DNA of 64,000 nt, from assembly GCA_945952315.1 (NCBI GenBank), contig CAMFIE010000007.1, positions 93,404 through 157,403 on the forward strand, in the 5' to 3' direction. Below, piece after piece: positions 58,231 to 64,000 of this stretch. The number at the start of each line of letters is the position of its first letter. Position 1 is the stretch's first letter. The position numbers were made by a program, and so were the translations under genes. Source of the DNA: an uncultured Rhizobium sp. (GTDB lineage: Bacteria; Pseudomonadota; Alphaproteobacteria; Rhizobiales; Rhizobiaceae). A model generated the notes under the pieces. That model worked only from the letters and a program-made list of their open reading frames with translations. It made no database searches and was not told the origin of the DNA.

Positions 58231-59694
58231 ATGGCCACACCTGCATTGGAAATCCAGCTTTCACCCCCGTCAGACGGCGAGACCTGTGGTCCCGACCCGG
58301 ATGCGTCTGCGCCTGCGGATGCCTTGCAAACGACCGTCGAGAAGCTGTTTCAGAGCGCCTCGGAACTCGGCGTCGATATTGTCGATATCACTGGCAATAT
58401 CCAGCAGACGGCGGCGCAGATCCGCGAGCAGGCTGATACGCTGCAGCAGTTGACGCGCGATGCGGAGGAAATCGCGCTATCCAATCAGTCGCTTGCCGCT
58501 GGCATGGCGGAGGCGGATGCGTCCGCGGTGCGGGCACGCCAGTTGCTCGCCCAGTCGGCAGGCAATCTCACCGCCTCGATTTCCGAGGTGGAGCAGATGC
58601 TTTCCACGACCACCGGAATGAGCACGGAAATCAACTCCTTTGCCACCTCGATTGCGGATGTGGACAAGGTTGCGACCAATATCAGTGCCATTGCCCGCCA
58701 GACGAACCTTCTGGCACTGAATGCGGCGATCGAGGCGGCGCGGGCCGGGCAGGCGGGCAAGGGCTTTGCCGTCGTCGCGCAGGAAATCCGCGCCCTTTCG
58801 CTCCAGACCTCCAACGCCACGGCGGCCATTCTGGAAACACTGAAGGTGCTGCGCGCGGGCATCACGCAGCTGGGAAAGGCAGGCATGGATGTCACCCAAT
58901 GCGCGACCACCGTGCGTGGCCAGTCCCTGGCGATGAGCACGTCGTTTCAGGAAATGGAGCAGGGGTTCCTCAGCATTCTCGACAGCACCAGCCACATGGC
59001 GGGCACCACGGCGCTGATCAATCAGCAGGCGAAGGGTTTTGTCCAGGGAATCGAGAAGATTTCCTCGGATATCACCCTCTCCAATGAGGCGCTGCAGAAT
59101 GCCGCCAGCGGCGCCGAGCGGGTGGTCGGACTTTCCGAGCGGATGATCCAGTTGACCGGCAGCACGGGTGTCCGCACTGAAATCAGCGGCTGGGTGGATC
59201 TGGCGCAGCAAACGGCAGAGCGGATATCGGCCCGGTTTGAAGATGCGGTGCGCCTGGGGCAGATTTCCCCCGCGCTGCTTTTCGATCAGCACTACAAGCC
59301 GATCCCCGGCACCGATCCGCAGCAGTTTATGGCGGGATGCACGCTGTTCACCGACCGGGTGATCCCCGATATCATCGAGCCGGTTCTTGAACAGGACAGC
59401 CGCATCGTCTTTTGCGCTGCGGTCGATGTGAACGGATATCTGCCGACCCATAACCGCAAGTTCTCGCAGCCGCAGCGCAATGATCCCGTCTGGAACAATG
59501 CAAACTGCCGCAATCGCAGGCTTTTCAATGACCGGGTAGGCCTGGCCGCCGGGCGCAGTGAAGAGCCCTTTCTGGTGCAGACCTACCGCCGCGACATGGG
59601 CGGCGGTGTCTTTGCGATGATGCGCGATATTTCTGCCCCGATTTTCGTCGATGGCCGTCATTGGGGCGGGTTGCGGCTGGCGGTGAAGGTCTGA
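58231..59694 (+). CDS. cytoplasmic methyl-accepting chemotaxis protein
   Basis: A 487-residue soluble chemoreceptor (no membrane span). After a short Pro/Asp-rich head comes a coiled-coil signalling domain; the tip motif that binds CheA and CheW ([20 protein letters not shown], about 159-178) is intact, with two methylation helices around it. The C-terminal domain (about 330-487, [17 protein letters not shown]... and [20 protein letters not shown]) is a PAS/Cache-like sensor found in many alphaproteobacterial soluble receptors. A GGGAGG box fixes the start. Preceded by about 200 bases of strongly AT-rich sequence with no gene. Confidence 0.9.
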   Translation: MATPALEIQLSPPSDGETCGPDPDASAPADALQTTVEKLFQSASELGVDIVDITGNIQQTAAQIREQADTLQQLTRDAEEIALSNQSLAAGMAEADASAVRARQLLAQSAGNLTASISEVEQMLSTTTGMSTEINSFATSIADVDKVATNISAIARQTNLLALNAAIEAARAGQAGKGFAVVAQEIRALSLQTSNATAAILETLKVLRAGITQLGKAGMDVTQCATTVRGQSLAMSTSFQEMEQGFLSILDSTSHMAGTTALINQQAKGFVQGIEKISSDITLSNEALQNAASGAERVVGLSERMIQLTGSTGVRTEISGWVDLAQQTAERISARFEDAVRLGQISPALLFDQHYKPIPGTDPQQFMAGCTLFTDRVIPDIIEPVLEQDSRIVFCAAVDVNGYLPTHNRKFSQPQRNDPVWNNANCRNRRLFNDRVGLAAGRSEEPFLVQTYRRDMGGGVFAMMRDISAPIFVDGRHWGGLRLAVKV

Positions 59695-59725
59695 AGGATG
59701 CGGGGGAGATCCCCCACACCAACCT

Positions 59726-60511
59726 TTACTTGCCCTTCCACACCGGGTCGCGCTTTTCGGCAAAGGCGCGCGCGCCTTCGAGCTGGTCTTCCGAACCGTA
59801 GAGAATATCGACCGTGCGAAGCTGGCGCTTGGTGATCTTGTTCATCGTGTCCTGGAACTTGGCGCCCTCGGCCTCGCGCACCACTTCCTTGATGGCCGCG
59901 TAAACGAGCGGCGGGCCGCTTTCGAGCAGGCGGGCGAGCTCCCAGGCGCGGTCCATCAGCTTGTCGGCCGGCAGGATTTCATTGACGAAGCCCCAGCGGT
60001 GGCCTTCCTGCGCATCCAGCCAACGGCCGGTGAGCAGCATGTCCATGGCGACGTGATAGGGAATGCGCTTCGGCAGCTTGATCGAGGCGGCATCGGCCAC
60101 CGTGCCGGAGCGGATTTCCGGCAGCGCGAAGGTCGCATGCTCGGCGGCAAGGATCATGTCCGTGGAGAGCGCGATTTCAAAACCGCCGCCGCAGCAGATG
60201 CCGTTGATCGCCGAGATGATCGGCTTGTTGAGATCCCGCAGTTCCTGCATGCCGCCGAAACCGCCGACGCCGTAATCACCATCCACCGCATCGCCAGCGG
60301 CGGCGGCCTTCAGGTCCCAGCCGGGGCAGAAGAATTTTTCGCCCGCCGCCGTCAGGATCGCAACGCGCAAGCTGTCGTCGTCGCGGAAGTCCTGAAAGAT
60401 CTTGCCCATGATGCGGGACGTCACGAGATCGATGGCATTGGCTTTCGGCCGGTCGATGGTGACTTCGAGAATGCCGCCTTCGCGGCGGGTGCGGATCGGT
60501 CCTTCGCTCAT
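59726..60511 (-). CDS. caiD: carnitinyl-CoA dehydratase-like crotonase
   Basis: A 261-residue enoyl-CoA hydratase family enzyme. It parallels E. coli CaiD along the whole length: RPKANAIDLVTS at the start, GEKFFCPGWDLKAAA, the oxyanion loop in ICCGGGFEIALSTD, the Glu in FALPEIRSGTV, and the shared C-terminus AFAEKRDPVWKGK. CaiD hydrates crotonobetainyl-CoA to carnitinyl-CoA. Here it is the third gene of an operon with a CoA ligase and an acyl-CoA dehydrogenase, so a carnitine-like substrate is plausible, but other short-chain enoyl-CoAs cannot be excluded. Start overlaps the ligase stop by ATGA. Confidence 0.78.
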   Translation of the reverse strand: MSEGPIRTRREGGILEVTIDRPKANAIDLVTSRIMGKIFQDFRDDDSLRVAILTAAGEKFFCPGWDLKAAAAGDAVDGDYGVGGFGGMQELRDLNKPIISAINGICCGGGFEIALSTDMILAAEHATFALPEIRSGTVADAASIKLPKRIPYHVAMDMLLTGRWLDAQEGHRWGFVNEILPADKLMDRAWELARLLESGPPLVYAAIKEVVREAEGAKFQDTMNKITKRQLRTVDILYGSEDQLEGARAFAEKRDPVWKGK

Positions 60512-62574
60512 GCCTTCTTCCTCCGGATCAATGCGTCAGCGGCCACAGCACCTTGCCCTTCCGGCAGCACCATGACGGGGTTGATGTCGAGTTCTTCGAG
60601 ACGGCCAGCCTCGGCGCTCACAAAGGCGGCGGCAGCGGCAACGGTTTTCACCAGCGCCTCCATGTCGCCCTTCGGCTGGCCACGATAGCCGTTCAGGAGC
60701 TTCGCGATCTTCAGACCGGAAAGCGCGGAGCGGATCTCCGTCTCGGTGGTCGGCAGCGTCAGAAGGGCCGCATCCTCGATCAGCTCGACCAGAATGCCGC
60801 CTGCACCGACGGTGAGCACTGGTCCTGCGACCGGATCATGGGTCGCGCCGATGATCAGCTCCGCAACCGGTTTTGCCACCATCCGTTCGGCGAGATAACC
60901 GCTCGCCACATGCGCCATGGCCTTGGCCGCGTCCAGCACCGCCTCCCGTGAGGCAAGTTTGAGTTTCACCGCACCGGCCTCGGTCTTGTGCGCAACGCCG
61001 AGGCCCTTCAGCGCCACGGGGAAGCCCAGCCTTTCAGCCGCAGCCGCAATTGCTTCTGGCGTTTCGGCGGTAACGCCTGCGGGAACCGGCACGCCATGGG
61101 CAGCAAGAACCGCCTTTGCCTCCGCTTCCGAAAGCGTTTCGCTTTCGCCATCGGCCAATGCGGCTTTCAGCAGCGGGGCAGGGGCGGGCGCACGCCAGGC
61201 CGCGCCGATATCCGCCGCGATTTCGGCGGCGGACAGGGCCTCGTCGATGCCGCAAAGCGGCAGCATGCCCATTTCCATGATCTTGAAGGCCACGTCTTCA
61301 TGCATGTTTTCCGGCAGGCTCGCGACAAAGGCCGCAGGCACGCCCTGATTGGCCTTGCTGGCATTCTGCATTGCCTGAACGGTGATCCACCAGTCCTCAT
61401 AGGTGCAGCGGTCGGCACGCGGGAAGTCCAGAATGATCATGTTCAGTGCATAGCCACCCGAGAACATCGCGGTGAAGGCCGCCGTCTGCCGTTCCAGATT
61501 GCCCCAGACGAAGGTGTGGTAATCGAGCGGATTGGCAAGCGTCACCATCTCGCCAAGGCTTTCGCGCATCGGCTTCAGCTGGAAATCCTTCAGCGCGCGG
61601 AAATGCACCTTGCGGCCAACGGCGGTATCGGAGACCAGCGAGGCCTCGCCGCCCGAGCAGCTCATCGAGGAGACCTCGTAGGAGGAAAGCGGACCATAGA
61701 CATGCAGCAGCTTTAGCGCTTCGATCATCACCGGCAGGCTGGAGACCTGCCCGATGCCGAGGCGCTTCAGAAGCGCGGAGGAGACCGCATGGTTGCCCGC
61801 AAGCGATGCGGTGTGGGAAACGGTCGCCTTCTGCGCGGCTTCCGACTTGCCCACCTTCAGCGCCACCACGGGCTTTTTCAGTTCACGTGACCGTTGCGCC
61901 AGTCGCTCCAGCGCATCGACGCTATCGATCCCCTCGATGTGAAGACCGAGTGCTGTGACCCGCGGATCCTCCAGCGCGGCAATCGCCATTTCGGAAAGGC
62001 CGGTCTGTGCCTGATTGCCCGCGGTCATCACATAGGCAATCGGCAGGCCGCGTGTCTGCATGGTGAGGTTCAGCACGATGTTTGAGGACTGGGTGAGGAT
62101 CGCGACCCCCTTGTCCACCTTCACGAGACCATGCTGGTCCGGCCACAGCAGCGCGCCATCGAGGCCGTTGATGATGCCGTAGCAGTTCGGGCCGATGATG
62201 CGCATCCGGCCAGCGGCCTTCACCAGCTCGGCCTGAAGATCGGCGCCGTCTGCCAGTTCCGACTGTGCCTCGAGAAAGCCCGACGCATAGCAGATCGCCC
62301 CGCCTGCGCCCCGTTCAGAGAGCTGGCGGACGATCTCGACCGAGAGATTGCGGTTGACGCCGACAAAGGCGGCATCCGGTGCGGACGGCAGATCGGCGAC
62401 CGAGCGATAGCACTTGCGGCCATAGATCTCGTCTTCCTTCGGATGAACCGGCCAGATTTCCCCGGCAAAGCCCATCTTGTCGCACTGGAAGATCACGCGC
62501 CGCGCCTCCTTGCCGCCAAAGACGGCAATGGTTTTCGGGCGCAGCAGGCGGTCGAGGCTGTTGAGGTCACGCAT
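60508..62574 (-). CDS. NDP-forming acyl-CoA ligase (acetate-CoA ligase family)
   Basis: A 688-residue fused NDP-forming acyl-CoA synthetase, which conserves a phosphoanhydride as ATP/GTP while making or using a CoA ester. The N-terminal half (about 1-460) holds the CoA-binding domain (FGGKEARRVIFQC) and succinyl-CoA synthetase-like flavodoxin domains; the phospho-His region precedes a C-terminal ATP-grasp domain (about 480-680) with VALKGLGVAHKTEAGAVKLK and GGILVELIEDAALL. It sits between the acyl-CoA dehydrogenase and the CaiD-like gene, six bases and four bases apart, and may activate the carboxylate of this pathway in place of a CaiB/CaiC-type enzyme. Confidence 0.83.
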   Translation of the reverse strand: MRDLNSLDRLLRPKTIAVFGGKEARRVIFQCDKMGFAGEIWPVHPKEDEIYGRKCYRSVADLPSAPDAAFVGVNRNLSVEIVRQLSERGAGGAICYASGFLEAQSELADGADLQAELVKAAGRMRIIGPNCYGIINGLDGALLWPDQHGLVKVDKGVAILTQSSNIVLNLTMQTRGLPIAYVMTAGNQAQTGLSEMAIAALEDPRVTALGLHIEGIDSVDALERLAQRSRELKKPVVALKVGKSEAAQKATVSHTASLAGNHAVSSALLKRLGIGQVSSLPVMIEALKLLHVYGPLSSYEVSSMSCSGGEASLVSDTAVGRKVHFRALKDFQLKPMRESLGEMVTLANPLDYHTFVWGNLERQTAAFTAMFSGGYALNMIILDFPRADRCTYEDWWITVQAMQNASKANQGVPAAFVASLPENMHEDVAFKIMEMGMLPLCGIDEALSAAEIAADIGAAWRAPAPAPLLKAALADGESETLSEAEAKAVLAAHGVPVPAGVTAETPEAIAAAAERLGFPVALKGLGVAHKTEAGAVKLKLASREAVLDAAKAMAHVASGYLAERMVAKPVAELIIGATHDPVAGPVLTVGAGGILVELIEDAALLTLPTTETEIRSALSGLKIAKLLNGYRGQPKGDMEALVKTVAAAAAFVSAEAGRLEELDINPVMVLPEGQGAVAADALIRRKKA

Positions 62575-62580
62575 CGGGCA

Positions 62581-63741
62581 TCAGGCTCCCAGCGGCCGCA
62601 GAAGATCGCGGCTGATAATATGCCGCTGGATTTCCGACGTGCCATCCCAGATGCGTTCCACGCGGGCATCGCGCCAGAAGCGGGCGAGCGGCAGATCGTC
62701 CATCAGGCCCATGCCGCCATAGATCTGGATCGCCTCATCCGTCACCCGCGCCAGCATTTCGGATGCATAGAGCTTGGCGGAGGCGATTTCGCGGTTGGAG
62801 GGCTTGCCCTGATCCAGCAGCCAGGCGCCATGCAGCGTCAGGAAATCGGCCGCATCGATCTCGGTGATCATGTCGGCGAGCTTGAAGGAGACGCCCTGAT
62901 TGGCGCCGATCGGCTTGCCGAACTGCTTGCGCTCGGCGGCATAGGACAGCGCATAGTCGAAAACGCGCCGCGCCCGGCCAACGCAGGAGGCGGCAACCGT
63001 GAGGCGCGTGCCATAAAGCCATTCATTGGCGAGATCGAAGCCCTTGTGCAGCTCGCCGAGGATCTGCGACGAGGGCAGGCGGCAATCGGTGAAGTTCAGG
63101 ATGCAGTTGTGATAGCCGCGATGCGAGACGGACTTGTAGCCCTCGCGGATTTCAAAGCCCGGCGTGCCCCGGTCGACGAGGAAGCAGGTGATCAGCTTCT
63201 TCGGTCCGCGCGGGGTCTGTTCCTCGCCGGTGGCGATGAAGACGATGACGAAATCGGCAAGGTCGGCATGGCTGATGAAATGCTTGGTGCCGTTTACCAC
63301 CCAGTCATCGCCGTCCTTTTTTGCAAAGCAATTCATGCCGCGCACGTCGGAGCCCGCATCCGGCTCGGTCATCGCCAGCGCATCGAACTTGTCGCCCTTG
63401 ACGGCGGGGATCAGATAGCGCTCGCGCTGCTCGGCATTGCAGCCCATCAGGATGCCGGAAGGGCGGCCGAAATAGGCAGCAAGCGCATAGGAGGCACGGC
63501 CAAGTTCACGCTCGACAAGGGTGAAGGTCAGATTGTCGAGTCCAGCACCGCCCACATCCTGCGGCATGTTGCAGCCGAAGAAGCCAAGCTCGATGCTCTT
63601 GCGCTTGATCTCCTGCCCGATCTCCTTCGGCACGATGCCGGTGCGTTCCACCTCGTTTTCATGCGGATAGATTTCCGTCTCCACGAAGTTGCGCACCGTG
63701 GAAACGATCATTTCCTGTTCTTCCGTGAGCCCGAAATTCAT
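62581..63741 (-). CDS. acyl-CoA dehydrogenase, CaiA-like
   Basis: A 386-residue FAD enzyme with all three acyl-CoA dehydrogenase domains: MNFGLTEEQEMIVSTVRNFV (N-terminal helices), ALAMTEPDAGSDVRG (FAD-binding middle), and a C-terminal helical domain with QIYGGMGLMDDLPLARFWRD. At the position of the usual catalytic Glu (IYEGTSEIQ in many homologues) the sequence reads IWDGTSEIQ, an Asp (about D366). First gene of the operon; a strong GGAGGAATGAAGCG box fixes the start eight codons inside the open frame. Confidence 0.85.
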   Translation of the reverse strand: MNFGLTEEQEMIVSTVRNFVETEIYPHENEVERTGIVPKEIGQEIKRKSIELGFFGCNMPQDVGGAGLDNLTFTLVERELGRASYALAAYFGRPSGILMGCNAEQRERYLIPAVKGDKFDALAMTEPDAGSDVRGMNCFAKKDGDDWVVNGTKHFISHADLADFVIVFIATGEEQTPRGPKKLITCFLVDRGTPGFEIREGYKSVSHRGYHNCILNFTDCRLPSSQILGELHKGFDLANEWLYGTRLTVAASCVGRARRVFDYALSYAAERKQFGKPIGANQGVSFKLADMITEIDAADFLTLHGAWLLDQGKPSNREIASAKLYASEMLARVTDEAIQIYGGMGLMDDLPLARFWRDARVERIWDGTSEIQRHIISRDLLRPLGA

Positions 63742-63780
63742 CGCTTCATTCCTCCAAAAATTCACTTTGTCTCCGGTCGG

Positions 63781-63790
63781 TGACCGGTCA
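63781..63790. promoter_or_regulatory. perfect palindrome upstream of the carnitine-like operon
   Basis: TGACCGGTCA, 40 bases upstream of the first start codon, a typical size and spot for a TetR- or GntR-type operator. The regulator is not in the window. Confidence 0.4.
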
Positions 63791-63793
63791 ATT

Positions 63794-63865
63794 CCATCGG
63801 CTAGCTTCTGCGCGCTCTGGGATAAGCATCAGGTCCAGGGAAGACCCGGCAGAAGCTACCGATGG
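63794..63865. promoter_or_regulatory. long imperfect inverted repeat in the operon leader
   Basis: CCATCGG-C-TAGCTTCTGC (63794-63811) and GCAGAAGCTACCGATGG (63849-63865) match over 17 positions with one extra base, around a 37-base centre. It may be a leader hairpin, an operator or a small repeat. Its function is unknown. Confidence 0.5.
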
Positions 63866-63904
63866 GATTGATGAGCTGTTGTGCCCTCCGTTTTATTTGC
63901 TGCG

Positions 63905-64000
63905 GCGGGTACCCCCACCCCTAACCCCTCCCCACAGGGGGGAGGGGGACTTTTGCGGTGTCCTCCACCTTCTCCCTCCCCCTTGTGGGGAGGGCTGGGG
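63905..64000. repeat. RIME-like C-rich palindromic repeat, cut by the window end
   Basis: Arms CCTCCCCACAGGGGGGAGGG (around 63926-63949) and TCCCTCCCCCTTGTGGGGAG (around 63971-63993) are near-perfect inverted copies. The composition is that of rhizobial intergenic mosaic elements; a different subtype from the one at 35262. Confidence 0.65.

Overview
The window looks like chromosomal DNA of an alphaproteobacterium of the family Rhizobiaceae (Rhizobium/Agrobacterium/Allorhizobium group). This rests on a high-GC codon style, gene orders typical of rhizobia (lsrB-trxB-lrp; greA followed by a lipopolysaccharide-core glycosyltransferase; carA / yqeY / dnaG / rpoD), a BA14K protein, petP-petR regulators, and RIME-like palindromic repeats. 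Most of the window is core housekeeping sequence. No product was verified by database search; calls rest on recognisable sequence motifs and family knowledge.

Layout. 1-5.7 kb: petP-petR regulators, a metallo-beta-lactamase-fold hydrolase, a BA14K protein, a cold-shock protein, a DMT exporter and a degenerate EAL protein. 5.9-10.7 kb: aspartate aminotransferase, a DUF2188 protein, a divergent LysR/SDR pair and an ArsR-controlled Old Yellow Enzyme. 11-15.7 kb: an AbcR-type small RNA that I infer from the sequence, lying just downstream of lsrB; then lsrB, trxB, an Lrp regulator, lpsB and greA. 15.9-21.5 kb: an ArsR plus two SRPBCC genes, hicAB and carB. 21.8-27.3 kb: a YpfJ-type zinc metallopeptidase, a MATE exporter, and an AT-rich patch with an orphan 287-residue gene divergent from a large RTX calcium-binding protein. 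27.4-39.7 kb: carA, yqeY, brnTA, dnaG, an acyl-CoA synthetase, kbl-tdh with a RIME-like repeat between them, a VapB-like/GNAT pair and rpoD. 39.9-50 kb (accessory-rich): small exported proteins, a CAU-anticodon tRNA, a 3.33-kb insert bounded by perfect 58-bp direct repeats whose left copy starts inside that tRNA, an ArsR plus circularly permuted ATP-grasp operon, a second cold-shock gene and arsC. 50-59.7 kb: selO, a heme-degrading-domain protein, an AGE-family isomerase, a CocE-type hydrolase, a SulP permease and a soluble chemoreceptor. 59.7-63.7 kb: an operon of acyl-CoA dehydrogenase, NDP-forming CoA ligase and CaiD-like crotonase, with two dyads upstream.

How genes work together. carA and carB (separated here) make carbamoyl phosphate. 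kbl and tdh convert threonine to glycine and acetyl-CoA. lsrB, trxB and the sRNA candidate form a redox/uptake regulatory neighbourhood. The last operon looks like a route that activates a carnitine-like or other carboxylate to its CoA ester and then hydrates and oxidises it. The points most worth checking are the sRNA at about 11.12-11.24 kb, the integrase-less tRNA island at 41.4-44.8 kb, and the ArsR/ATP-grasp operon at 44.9-46.5 kb.
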